A stretch of 64,000 nt of DNA, taken from contig CP114123.1 in NCBI GenBank assembly GCA_029959195.1, forward strand, positions 310,001 through 374,000, given 5' to 3'. Positions 32,073 through 44,018 of this stretch are shown piece after piece. The position numbers and the translations under genes are program-made. Source of the DNA: Dictyophora rubrovolvata. Its lineage: Eukaryota > Basidiomycota > Agaricomycetes > Phallales > Phallaceae. The notes below the pieces were generated by a model. The model was not told the DNA's origin. It saw nothing but the letters and a program-made list of their open reading frames with translations, and did not search any database. The stretch's first letter is position 1. Every line of letters begins with the position of its first letter.

Positions 32073-35000
32073 ATGTCCTCTTTCTCTAACGCTGTCATCC
32101 GGGTCGCACGAGGGAGTGTCGGATGGTTCTCCAAAAGAGCTGTAGACGAACAAGGTGGCTTGCTCGACGGACAAGACCCCGCCACCTACAATCCTTCCGA
32201 CCCTCTTCGCATTTGGATCATTCAAGTCGGTAAGACATCTTTTGATGTTCAGCTGTCCTTTTTTTTCTTTGTCTAGCTCTAACTAAACTTTTCCCTAAGG
32301 CGTAATCTTAATGATGTCCCAGCTTCTGTCGCTATCTCTTCGGAAAATGCACCAACCGCGAGTCATTGCTGAAGTCCTTGGTGGCATTCTTTTGGGGCCC
32401 ACTGCTTTTGGAAGGATCCCGGGCTTCACAGAACATATTTTCCCGTCGCAATCAATGCCGTACTTGTCGCTAGCTGCCGACATTGGTCTCGTTCTGTTTT
32501 TATTCATCGTGGGACTTGAAATCGATGCTCAAGTCATCAAACGTAATGTTAAACAATCCGTTACTATTGCTTTAGGCGGTATGATTTTTCCTTTCGCCCT
32601 GGGTTCGGCCTACTCTAGAGCCTTATACAAGGAGTTCATCAACCCCAATATCAAGTTCACCGATTTCCTCCTCTTCGTCGGGGTCGCGTTCTCAATCACA
32701 GCCTTTCCTGTCTTATGTCGGATATTAACTGGTATGATTGCTTGGACCTTTCCGTTTTGAAAACCTAACGCCGAATCTACCTTATACAGAACTGAAATTA
32801 TTTGACACAACAGTTGGTGTAGTGGTGCTTAGCGCTGGTGTTGGAAACGATATTGTAGGCTGGATATTACTAGCTCTAAGTATTGCATTAGTCAACGCAT
32901 CTTCCGGCCTGACCGCTCTCTGGATCCTGCTGGCTTGCGTTGGATGGGCCGCGTTTCTTCTTCTTGTAGTGCGGAGACCCGTATTGTGGCTTGCTCATCG
33001 TACTGGCTCAATTGAAAATGGCCCAACAACGTTCTTCATGACTGTAGGGAAGGTGTTTTAAAATTTGTTCTTGAACTGACCCGCTTTTTACAGGTGGTAA
33101 TGCTGCTGGTGTTCGCTTCGGCCTTTTTCACGGACGTGATAGGTGTGTTCTAAATTTAATCTATCCCATATATAGTCGCATATTAATATCTATTCTGCGT
33201 TGCTTCCAGGCGTACAAGCTATATTTGGTATGTGACTTCTCGTTGGGGTGTTTAACATGTTGAGTTGTGATTGATCTGTAGGTGGTTTCTTGGCTGGCCT
33301 TATCATTCCGAGGGAAGGAGGTCTTGCCATTGCTCTAACCGAGAAGTTGGAGGATATGGTCTCAATTATTTTCTTGCCCATTGTGCGTCCATTTGCCTCC
33401 AGTAATAATTTCTATCTAAATCACGCAGTATTTCACACTCTCCGGATTGTCGACCAACCTCGGGTTACTCAATAATGGCATAACATGGGCTTACACCATC
33501 GGAATTATTGCGTTAGGTAACCTATTTCTTCGGTATAGCTCATGGTATCTCAGGTTCATTTACCAATCAATAGCTTATATTGGAAAATTTGGCGGATGTG
33601 CTATAGCCGCCCGAACCTTGGGTTACCAATGGAGAGAGGCAGCAACCATTGGCACACTTATGAGTTGCAAGGGGTAATTATACACATATTTGCTTCCATT
33701 TGAAAGTTCATTCAAAATACTATTCTTTAGTCTCGTGGAACTTATTGTCCTCAATGTTGGCTTGTCAGCCGGTATATTGGACACTGTAAGTCTTAATTTT
33801 AATTATATACGTTTTCACCTTCATATTCAATCGGTACTTCCGCCTTTCCACTAGCGTGTCTTTTCTATGTTTGTTCTAGAAGCTCTGGTTCTTACATTTA
33901 TGACAACTCCGGTTGTTGTGAAAATCTATCCTCCCAAATACAGAAAACGCGCAGTCGCCTTCGGTTCCAACTTTGACGGCGTCGAAAATGGTTCCGCGGA
34001 AGACAAACCAGAAGATTCCTCGAAATCGAAGTCCTCTCTTTCAGATGAATTTTATTGGAAAACACGTTTCACAGTCGTACTGGACAAGATGGAGCATCTT
34101 CCCGGCATTATGACTGTTACACAACTTTTCCGACCCGTACTCCGTGATTCGGAAGATCTCAAGTACACAAATACATCTACCGCTCCACCTTCCAGTTCGA
34201 GTTATCGACCTCCTATTATACCCACCATCGATGCCTTCAGACTCATCGAATTATCGGATCGGACTAGTGCCGTGATGAAATCAAGTGTGGCGGACTCGCT
34301 CATCCACACCGACCCTCTATTAAACGTTTTCCGCGCTTTTGGTGAATTGAATAATTTCCCCGTTTCAAGCTCATTATCGATCGTTCCTTGGACTGGATTG
34401 GGCCAAAGCGTTGCAGAACATGCGCGTGATATCTCGTCACAACTTGTGCTTGTCCCATGGTTACCTCCTTCCGTGCCCGTGATTCACCATCACACCGATC
34501 ACCAACAGCACCCCGGTAATACTACTTTTACTACAAACACAAACACTAGCTCCACGAATGCAGCTTCAACTCCCACTGCCTCGAGCTCAAATTCCCAGAA
34601 CCCCTTCGATACGATTTTTAATTTCGGGATAACGGAACAATCTGCTTCAGCTTTACATGCGCAATTCGTGCGGTCTATATTCTCTCGGTCAAAGGTTGAT
34701 GTGGCTCTGTATGTTGATCGTGGAAGCGTTGGACCGGGACATCATCGTAGACAACGTATTTTCATGCCATTCTTTGGTGGGCCTGACGACCGATTGGCGT
34801 TGGCGTTGGTTGTACAGTTGTGCTCAAATCCCTGGATAACAGCTAAAGTTACAAGGGTTAAGAAGTCATCCAGTGATATTCCGAGCGAGACTGCATCCTC
34901 CATTACAGTTCCCGAACCAGCTTATCACGAGAAAGAAAAGAGCTCAGAGCTTGGGTTATTCGCTGAACATACCCTTACCGTAAGTTTTATTCATTCTAAA

Positions 35001-35498
35001 TTGTGCACATATTGTTTAAAGAAATTACCTTCGTTTTAATAGCTTCCTGGCGTGGCTGACACCGTTTACGCCAACGCAACGACGCAGACACGCCTCCAAT
35101 CAGAAACAGCAGACAACGTTGCTTGGCAGACTTACGCGACTCCCCAAAACGATTCCTCCCCTAATCAATCACCAGAAACTCGTTATGCCCTTTCACGTAT
35201 TCAATTCACAGAACTCGAAACACCTGCACCTCTGCATGATTTACTGCGGTTATCAGAGGTTGAGATTTCAAATGCAGTAGAAGCGTCCAGTGCTCGCTCA
35301 TTTATAATCATGGGTCGCGGAAGAAAGTTAGCTGCTGGATTGCATTCTAAGGAATTGAATAAAATATTGGAAGGAAAGGGCGTTATCGGAAACGAAGTGA
35401 AGAAGACCATGGGAGATGTTGCGACTGCTGTCATCGCTTCCGGTATCCCGGCTGGTTTGCTCGTCGTCCAGTCTGCGACGGGTGGTGTTGATGAATAA
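32073..35498 (+). CDS. KHA1: KHA1-type K+/H+ antiporter (CPA2 family)
   Basis: Monovalent cation:proton antiporter of endomembranes in yeast, used in K+ and pH homeostasis. About 950 aa in eleven exons; ten short introns restore frame. Transmembrane core: MSQLLSLSLRKMHQPRVIAE, EVLGGILLGPTAFG, IGLVLFLFIVGLEID, VGVAFSITAFPVLCRIL, VVLSAGVGNDIVGWILLALS (the acidic ion-binding region), VVMLLVFASAFFTDVIG, GGFLAGLIIPREGG, YFTLSGLSTNLGLL, CKGLVELIVLNVGL and FMTTPVVVKIYPPKYR. These match the exchanger domain in order. The C-terminal roughly 520 residues are soluble. They contain IDAFRLIELSDRTSAVMKSS and LNVFRAFGELNNF, typical of KHA1 tails, separated by a Thr/Asn/Ser-rich insert, and end with FIIMGRGRKLAAG, like a nucleotide-binding-fold strand. 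The initiator is the first ATG in the open 5' exon. Confidence 0.9.
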
Positions 35499-36080
35499 TT
35501 ATCCTGCATTTGTATTTTCTCATCATCACTGAGCACCTTTTCTGTTACGCTGAAGATTTCTTTACGTTCTGGACGGTCACGTCTGTCGCACGAATATATG
35601 TATTACGCACCGCTTTGTTCATACGTGTAGGTTTCTGAGAAGCCTTTGCATTGCTTTAATGTACTTTAAATGATTTCCAATTAAACCATATCTCATACCA
35701 TAACGAGGAATTAGGTATGCAGGTTGAGCGATGAAAGTGACAGAACACGGAGGATTTACGGCTAATGATCGGGGCGGGAACTTCGTTGGTGAAAGCATGA
35801 CTCAATGAGAATTCAAAAAAAAACCGAGAATTGATGTCCTTGGAGTACAGGAATTCGCGTAGAACAGCACGAACGATCGATGTAGCCATCAAATTGCTTT
35901 GAAAATGACGAGCATGCATTATACGGCATTCGCCGAGAAAACAAGGGATCAAAATCTGACAGGAGCGTGCAGGACTGTGAATATATCTTGTCGATATAAA
36001 CGCAAAACAGAACCGGAGATTGATGTTGTATTATTTTTGAAGCCATGTAGTCATAATCTCCTGATACCCTTTGAAACATA
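35499..36080. other. Intergenic stretch between convergent genes
   Basis: The KHA1-like gene (plus) and the glycosidase-like gene (minus) converge here, so both terminators should be in this stretch. No gene is supported. Confidence 0.5.
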
Positions 36081-37566
36081 CTAATGGGGTTGTGATTTAC
36101 TCCACGCGTTATAGGCCTCGATCATCATGATGCCGAATGCCTGTGCTTCCGTCGATAATATTCCGGTCTGTGACCATGATAAAGGATCGACGACAGGTGA
36201 TAACACTCCTAAATTATCAACTCCCTTAAGCACCGCAGTGAGAATTTTAGAAGCAGTATCTGTGTAGTTTTTGCCGAATACAGCTGGATTGATCACGGCT
36301 GAGCGAAATGCTACGCTCGCCAATGCCGATGAAGCTGACGCGTCTGAAAAATTTGGTCCTCCTTGGATGTAGTCAGGAACGAGATTATCTGAATTCTGAA
36401 AACAATTGATGTGGCTTTAGTCCGTAAAAAAAGGCTTTTGTTTTTTTTTATCTCGTCTTACCAGAGCCGCGAACGTTCCATCTAGGATTTCTTTTATCCA
36501 TAATGTGAGGTTTTCAACTTGGGTTTTGAATTGAGATGCGTGTGAAGATTTTAAAAGTATTTGCTGTACATGAAGCATTCCAAGTGCAGCCCAACCGTTG
36601 CCTAATATGAAAATGAATCAGAGGGGGCGTGGCGCTACCATGTGAATAGTAAATAGACCTGAAGCCCACAGCCCTTCGTCTTCGTATGTTCCATTGTCAT
36701 TTCTGATATGGGCCCACAGAGGTCCAGTAGGACCGGGATGAATTAGCGCGTTCCGATATAGATTGCATTGAATATAGCCTTCATTTAATAGCGACACATT
36801 TGACGAGACAGCACCATAGGCGGCTATGAACGGAAAACCCATGTAAACTCCATCCGCCCTGTAGTATACGATAATCAGAAAAATACTACTGGACAGTCTC
36901 TCCATCATACCAGTATTGTTCACTATCTATACGATGGGAGATTGCGCCGGTGGATGTACGTGGAGCTTCGTTCAAAACCTATGTATTGAGAACAAAACTT
37001 AGGCTGACAGGTATTACAACGATGGAAAAAAGAGCGATTACGAAGTTGAGTTCGGCATCTGCGGCGTGCTGCCAATAAGCTTGTCGGGAAGGATCAGTAT
37101 ATATACCTGAAGGAATGAGCTTGAAGATGAGAGTTTCAAGGCTGACTAAACGAGTATGATCGCGCACCCATTAGAACAGAATAACCCGCCGAAGCGCCAT
37201 CGAGAGCAGCACCATCCAACCCATCATTAATCACTTGACTGAGTCGTCCATCTGGCGCCTGCCTCACAGCTGCGCTAAGTGCAAGCCTAAGAGTGTTAGC
37301 AGGAAAGCCCTGGTTTTTGAAAGGCGTAGGAGCAAAGACGGAATATTGAGGATTATCCTTCTCTATAATTGCATTGGCAGCTGTTCCTTGTTCCCAGCTG
37401 GGCAAAGACATGATCGATAACGAGTTTTGTCCAGCATGAAAAGGATTATCCACCTTGTCCGAATGGAAGAGAGCATAGCACTTGTTATGTCATCTTCGAT
37501 ACTATTTTGCGCAAACCCACTGACGGAGTACAGGGCGAATATCGACAGAAGCTTGGTGCTGAGCAT
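36081..37566 (-). CDS. Secreted six-hairpin glycosidase-like protein (GH105/GH88-like fold), with one apparent frame shift
   Basis: The N-terminus MLSTKLLSIFALYSVSGFAQ is a signal peptide, then NSIEDDITSAMLSSI. In a shifted frame it continues DKVDNPFHAGQNSLSIMSLP, SWEQGTAANAIIEKDNPQYS, RLALSAAVRQAPDGRLSQV and LDGAALDGASAGYSVLM. Later exons give DGVYMGFPFIAAYGAVSSN, HPGPTGPLWAHIR, DEGLWASGNGWAA-like text, VPDYIQGGPNFSDASASSAL and DNLGVLSPVVDPLSWSQTG with STEAQAFGIMMIEAYNAW. This pattern is that of fungal (alpha/alpha)6 hydrolases annotated near unsaturated-uronyl hydrolases. The substrate is unknown. The one-base frame change near 37445, with no fitting intron, may mark an inactive copy or a sequence error; the rest reads intact across several short introns. 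Confidence 0.7.
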
Positions 37567-40012
37567 TCGGATGAGGGAATGGCACTCGCGGACAGAATTT
37601 TCTACCATTCGCAGCTTTTTATACATACATGCGAAGCAAGGCACCGTTATGGTCTTCGATACACGGAAGTCCAGCCTCCCACTCCGTTAGGCTGAAACTG
37701 GTCAGTGGTGATTCGGTTGAATGCCATCAGCCTTAAGAATGGTCATGCAACAACATCAGCAGACCCTATCGGGAAAACCTTGACGGCGACGTATGTATCG
37801 CCTAATCTAATTCAAAAGCGACGAAGCGCGTCCAAAACTGGAGCTATCATGACGAAGGAATCGGAAACATCAACAACGCTAGCGTGCTTGATTACTAGAA
37901 AATGATTTTGACATGACAGCAATTTAAAATTTGAACGGCTCTTACATGAAATAGCTAGTTCCACATGGATATGTCGCCAAGTGATCCCTGTAGAAGCTTT
38001 TCTGTGGTCACGAGGCACACCGGCGTGTTCAGTCACCAACCTGATAGAGCTACACATGTAGCGATACTCCCTGAGATGAATTCGAGGATGATTGTCATTA
38101 TACAACACTGAAAGTACATAGTAAAAAAAATCTGATCGCAAAAGTACAAGTCATGTAAACCTACCGTCATAAATCTTTTACCTCGTTTAATCCTTAAACC
38201 GTTTGCATAAGTAATTAATATTGCAATGATATTGATTCGTTTAGAAAAGGAGGCTTGACGGAGTTGGATCCAGAGGTTGTTTTAGTATGTAGCGTGGCAG
38301 GGATGACTATTGCTGCTTGCATTGGGAGGACGGCGGATGCCGGACATTATTTGTTGCTATTTGTTTACGTAAACTGGATTACATCAGAACCGTTCATGGC
38401 CGACGACGACTAGTCACTACGGCACTTCCATGAACGTCTTTCTTCTTTTTTCATCCTTTTATCAAAACGCTCGCCTGAATACTGCAATAGTTAAACAGAG
38501 CCGAGTAGAAAACTTAAACTTGGGGTTGCCGTATAGGCCAGGACTCGGCCATCGCAAGGATGAATACAGCTCCGTATAGTATGTATCATCCTACTCGATA
38601 TCTCTATAAACAAGGTATACTTAAAGTCGATCAATCCTTTTGTCGGATAAAGAGCCGTCGATTACTCGACGTGCAATCTGTGCAAGTCCTAGCAGTGCCT
38701 CGACAACCGGAGAAACAGTACACAGCACATCTTTTGTGGTGAAGAGAAACCTCAACAATGGATCAGCTTGACCCTGCACCGTGCTATTGTACTTATAGCT
38801 GTTGCTGCGTTGCCTGGCTAGTACACGGCCTCATAACCTCCGGGCATTTCACCGCCTTTCCTGAGAGGCTAGTTATGACCGCGCTCCCACATCCAGAAAA
38901 TCTGCTTCTTAAGAGTCATCAATGTGACTTTTTCTAACAAGGATGGATGGCACAATCCGACATCCCGTTGAAATAGTGTCTTCTCAATATTTATATAGTA
39001 TGTTTGATAGCTTGCTGCAACAGTCTGCTTGACTAATCCTTGTAAGTATCCCTCATTGAAGTCAATTTTGCCAGAACAGACGGTTTCAATTATTGTTGTT
39101 ACCAGTAGGTCTGATAGAAGCTTGCATCCTTGATTTCATGCGCGTTGTCTGCACAATTGTTTCAAGATGTGATTGAAAACCTCGCCGAACTAAATAAAGC
39201 ATATCAAAGTCAATTAAAGGTTTGAACTGTCGGGAGTGATTGGGACGACTTAAGTGAGAATCAGAAGTCCTAAAGCGATGCCCTTCGTTGGCAAACTTGT
39301 CACGGTTGGCAAAACTTCTTATGACAGTCAAGATATCATTGGTCTACTCATTTGCGGCCTTCTTTACAGACCCTGTGGTTTTCCATGGTTCTATCTTCGA
39401 TGTCTCCGGCCCTCTATATTGATCCCGGGAAGTTACCGGCACCGGAAGACATTACTTCAACCTGAGCCAAATTAAGAGTAAATGTGCCGCATACGTGTAG
39501 TAAGCCGGTAAGGTTTCTATTTCCCTATTATAAAAGTTCTCAACTCCCTGGCCGTACAAAGAACCGTTCAGCGCGTGTAAATCGTTTCAGAAGCACATAG
39601 ATACATATTTGGGAAGTCCTACATAGAGTTCATTGGTTACTGAGACCTATTCTCAGAATTCTCGCGTACTACTGACAATTAATTGTGCTTCTGTGGCGAT
39701 ATTTTGACAGATGCTGTGACTCGGGCTGATACCCGCCCGCGTTGGCTCAATGGCCGTACGCCTCCGTACGCCTCTGTGCACCTCAGGGCCATTGACACGC
39801 TAGTACCTCGCCATGGGAAAATGGCCCCCAAGCGCCTGCAAAACGATTTTAGGACAGGGGAGGTATAACCTAGTATTTATTTGTCTAACACCTCTTCTTT
39901 TCTCCTCCCTCCCATCCCAGGCTGGGAAACGACATCCACGGCATCCTACTATATAAATTATCCCTTTATTGACCTTCCTTTCCTCTATTTTCTCCCTCCG
40001 TGTTAGTTGCAG
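37567..40012. other. Gene-poor stretch of about 2.4 kb
   Basis: No gene supported. Open frames are short and have no protein-like composition. The last 100 bp should contain the promoter of the membrane-protein gene at 40013; an ACTATATAAATTA element near 39950 may be its TATA box. Confidence 0.45.
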
Positions 40013-41582
40013 ATGATTGTCGTCCTTCTACCGTTGTTCTTCGGGTTTCTCGGCTACGAGGTGCAGGCTCAGTCGACGATTTCTCAGATACCCAGCCCAA
40101 ACTGTACAGTGGCATCTCAGAGTTGGGTGAGATATTCCATACCTTCTGTTCTTTGCGACGATGATTGCTGATCCCTTTGATAGACAACGAACAACGAAGG
40201 ACAGAGCCCGTGTCAAGGTACCTTCGTGAGCTTCTTCAACTCTTAGGCCATATCTCTCAGTTTCATGTAGTTGCGACGGCGCTGATCAATGCATGCTCAA
40301 TACAACGTCAGTTTTTTTGCCGTTCATGATAGTTTTGGGTGTCATATCGATCTACCTCATCTAGCTCCAATTGATCTACCGTCATTAACTTCCTCGCAAA
40401 ATTCTTATAATCCCCCGGCTGGCAATTCCGTCAACGCTTGCACTTGTAGTAGTGTAACATACTCAATGATCTCTGCTTGCGGGGTGTGCCAAGGAAGTTT
40501 ACCTGGAGCGTAAGACTGGTTCCTAAGAAATGATAAAACAAACGTACTGAAAAACTACCGCGCAGCTGGTCGGGACAGGGCACTCGTTCCTGGATTGCAA
40601 ACTGCCCGGCAAATATAACATCATTAACATTGTAAGTTTTATCATATTTATACACAAGCATCGTATAATCTGATTTATTCCGCCTAAGCTTCCCACAACC
40701 AGTCCCGTCAGGATTTTTTATCCCCCCTTGGGCTTTCCTAGACGTATCTGCCAATGTACGGTTCCCTATGAGCTCCAAATTCGTACATTTACTAAAAATG
40801 AAACTTCTGGATAGAGTGGCTTTTTTGAACCAGCTACGGCCCAGCAATTGGCCGAACAACATCAGCCCGATGTCACAACTGGAGTGGACCCAATCACCTC
40901 AACAACAACTACCGCCCCGAGCAGCGCATCCTCCGGCGGTGCATCCTTGTCGTCCTCAGGGTCGTCGTCAACGCCAAATCAGACATCACCGCCCGTCCAA
41001 GGTCACAAGAAAACCAGTGGCGGTGTTATTGCCGGCGCCGTAGTCGGAAGCCTCATAGGAGCAGCCTGTATAGCGCTTGTCGCGTTCTTCTATATCCGTT
41101 ATCGCAATGAAAGGAAACCTCGAAGACATTACGAAGGAAATTACGAGAAAAAAGAGGAGATAAATGAGCCTAGTTTATTCAACGGATCCAACGGACAATT
41201 GGCTACAGGGCTACCCGTTGTCAATTACCCTCCGCTGAAGTTATACGTATGTGTGCAATGCTGATGTGTTGTCAGTTCATTTTCATCAACAAGCTGATTC
41301 TTCTTATCACAGGATCCTGAAGATCCGTCCACCTTCCCGACCGAGCCCTTGTCTGCCTTGGTTGTACCCACGAGCCCGTCGGCGGTCAGCTCTTTCACAC
41401 ATTCAAGGAACGATTCCGAGGAGACGGCGGTATCCCGGATTCGACCTACCCACTCGAGACAATCATCTTCCGACACGATTTCTATTCAATCTTCTACCTT
41501 GACTGGAACTGGAGCTGTGGGAAGAAATCTTAGCACTAACAACGATCCAAGCGGTATTATCTACCGGACAATTCCTGAGTAA
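40013..41582 (+). CDS. Cysteine-containing single-pass membrane protein (type I), function unknown
   Basis: Signal peptide MIVVLLPLFFGFLGYEVQAQ, then an ectodomain with paired cysteines: SPNCTVASQSWTTNN, SPCQ, NACSIQ, NACTCSSVTYSMISACGVCQ, GTRSWIANCPANIT and VPSGFFIPPWAFLDVSAN. A Ser/Thr-rich stalk follows, then one membrane span GVIAGAVVGSLIGAACIALV with a basic stop-transfer (RYRNERKPRRH). The cytoplasmic tail is Ser/Thr-rich. Six or so short introns restore frame; the one before QLAEQHQPD uses the acceptor GGCCCAG because that keeps phase. Proteins of this layout (CTC..V.Y....AC..CQ, then W and NC, then IP.WA) are common in agarics without a known role. A receptor or wall-sensor role would be speculation. 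Confidence 0.75.
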
Positions 41583-43104
41583 TAGTACTTACAAATGTGA
41601 TGCATTAAGTGCCTCTACGAAAGATCCCGTATGTTTATGTTTATTAACACTTGCCACCGTGTATGTACGTCCAACTTCGTGATGTATCTCTGATTGTCTT
41701 TTTCTTGAAAGTCAAATGCGAGCGCCCCAGCTTGTAGGTTAGCTAAGCGTTGAAACATTATAGTCTTTTTAAAAATAAAATCAGGCTGACAACGAACTGT
41801 ATATGTATGTATAAACGTTGCCGCTTCAAGGCGACACGCCCTTTCAAAATCGGGCGCTTCTTTCGAAATGATAGGCTATATAAGCAGCCCAACGCGGCCC
41901 CAATCCTCAGAAGTCTTTTTTTACAACTCTCTCAGCCTCAGCTGTTTGTTTCCCGTTTTGCCCCCTGTTGGAATCCGCAGGTATGCTTTGATTTTATAAC
42001 CCACGCAGTATATTGGCATTCAATATACGCATAGGTCTTCGAAATGGTGGCAGACCTGTGGTGACAATGGACATCGAGCTGTAATACCAGTTTTCATTAA
42101 TATAAGTGTTTCAACCTCCCTTTTTCCTGCATGCATGTCCTACTTGTCTGCCCTCGCGCGCGTGCATCCAATCCTGATATCGGTTGACCTCCACATGCTG
42201 GTTGCGGTGTTTCTAGTCTTTTCCATGACTTTAATCGAACATCGTCTGGAGTGTTTTCTAGCTGTGGAAGATCTTCTAAATCTAGTTTAGGTCTCTTCCT
42301 TCCCATGGGATAATCGATTCATCGTAGACATATAGTACAGCCTATGCCAAGGCTTATATGATTCTGTCATCATTGGATGGGTTATAAATGGAGACACATT
42401 TGTTGGTTCATCTAGTGTCGAACTGAGCTGAAAACATTGGTACGGACATTCAATGATATGTGTTTTTGACAACTAGATAATGCAGATTCTTGTAACAAAT
42501 GAATGTGTGGACCAGTATACAGCAAAACTTTATCGGTTCACTAAGTCATAATTCCGACCAATATTCATAGGATGTCGGGAATATATCGGCTTCCAAGCTG
42601 AAATGGAACTTATACAGTGGCCAGTTGGGAGGGGCTTCGGAGAAGTCCGAATCTGCAACAAACTTTGACCAGTCCGAGAAGTTATGTTGCACGACTCTTT
42701 GAAAGTTTCGGTTTAAGAAGATAATGCAAACAGGTTAATTGACTATGACCGTAACGGGATCAAGCGAAAATAAAATATATCCGTCGGTACGCCATCAAAA
42801 ATGGTCAAGATAAAGAACTAGTTGATATGGTTTTTGGTTTTTGAAATCTCTTATAAGGACGTCGAACTAGGCGTGATTGTTTATTCAAAGTCATCTTGAA
42901 CGATTGCTCAATGTATGTCAAATACTTATACAACCTCTTTACAAAACATGTACCGAGTTACTTGTTCAGGTCATATGAAAGCCGCTTGACGGAAGGCAAT
43001 GTTCAACCACCAATTACTAATTAACAATTGCTTTCACAAGGACGTGGCAGAATTCACTAACCCTCGGGGATCTAATGGGGTGGGGGAGTTCCATTTAAAC
43101 TACC
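41583..43104. other. Intergenic stretch of about 1.5 kb
   Basis: Two short minus-strand open stretches (42472-42287 and 42306-42097) were inspected and are not convincing. No gene is supported. Confidence 0.4.
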
Positions 43105-43279
43105 ATGTTCTTCCCAACTTATTTTGCTAAGATTATCACTGTTCTTCTTGCATTTACTTTAGTCAATGTTGCTTCCGCTAACGTCGAGTATGAACTGTTC
43201 TCGTTCCTGTTACTTATTATGCACCGCTGACTGTATTTTCGAAAGTGAGTCTGACATGACTGTTAGCCCCAGGGAGTAA
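43105..43279 (+). CDS. Possible small secreted protein, two exons
   Basis: ATG 43105 opens MFFPTYFAKIITVLLAFTLV, a strong signal-peptide-like stretch followed by NVASANV. A GTATGA donor and an AAAG acceptor about 65 bp later would join it in frame to DESDMTVSPRE and a stop at 43277-43279, giving roughly 38 residues. The mature part would be tiny. It could equally be the first exon of a longer gene, since a second donor (GTAAGT) overlaps the stop. Family unknown. Confidence 0.3.
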
Positions 43280-44018
43280 GTCTGTTGGAATATGTGAAGT
43301 CTTCGTGATGTAGACTACACAAGCTTTCAAAATAGACAAAGACGTTCAATAAACAGAGTGTATGAAAGTCTCGTTAATTGAAAACTGCTGGAACTAGATA
43401 CAAAAACACTCGCTTTATATATCTTTTGAGACCCAATGATTAAGTAATAAAGAAAAGAAAGACGAAGAAAGGAATGGAAAGTTAAGTAAGGGGAATTGGA
43501 TAAGAATGATTAACTAATAAGGGGAGGGCCGAGGCTCTTGTAGGAGTCGATTCCCTTACAGAATAGCGGGGTTTGCAGTGCACTAAGTCCGAACTTTCTT
43601 TTAGAAGTAATTGCAAAGGAGGGCCCTCCGTCTGTCACGTTCTCCGACGCCGGGGTCGAGCCATTTTCTCGCTGGGTGCGCAATTTTATGATCAAAAGTG
43701 TTTGCTGCCTATGATAAACAATCTCTGTCATTTCTGGTCCGATAATTTAAATCTTGTGGGTGATGGAAGCACAGTGTGGTTGGATATTTAAACGAAGGAA
43801 AGATATTGTTGCATGTTGTTAGTGCGTGTAACATGATAGAACAAATCCCGAACTTAAAAACTGTTGATGTTGGGATTTTGAACATGAGTTTGGTCTGACG
43901 TGAAGGACTTTGGAATCAGTTTATACGGATAGAATAGTGACGCTTTCTTCAGTGTTTGATATTTCGTCTCCCAACGTTCCCTTCATATATTAGAGGATAC
44001 GAAACGAAACAATATTCC
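43280..44018. other. Intergenic stretch with a piece of repeated sequence
   Basis: No gene supported. The segment about 43820-43905 (TGATAGAACAAATCCCGAAC, then CTTAAAAACT) resembles 47420-47505 in the tandem-duplication zone, so part of it belongs to a repeat shared with that region. Confidence 0.45.

Noticed and set aside
39683-39868. tRNA-like GGCTCAATGG near 39740
   Set aside because: No B-box, no terminator and no cloverleaf; chance match to an A-box.
42097-42472. Two minus-strand open stretches beginning MSKTHIIECPYQCF and MGRKRPKLDLEDL
   Set aside because: Suspected as a third homeodomain-like copy, but none of the shared helix motifs are present and no splice site links the two pieces.
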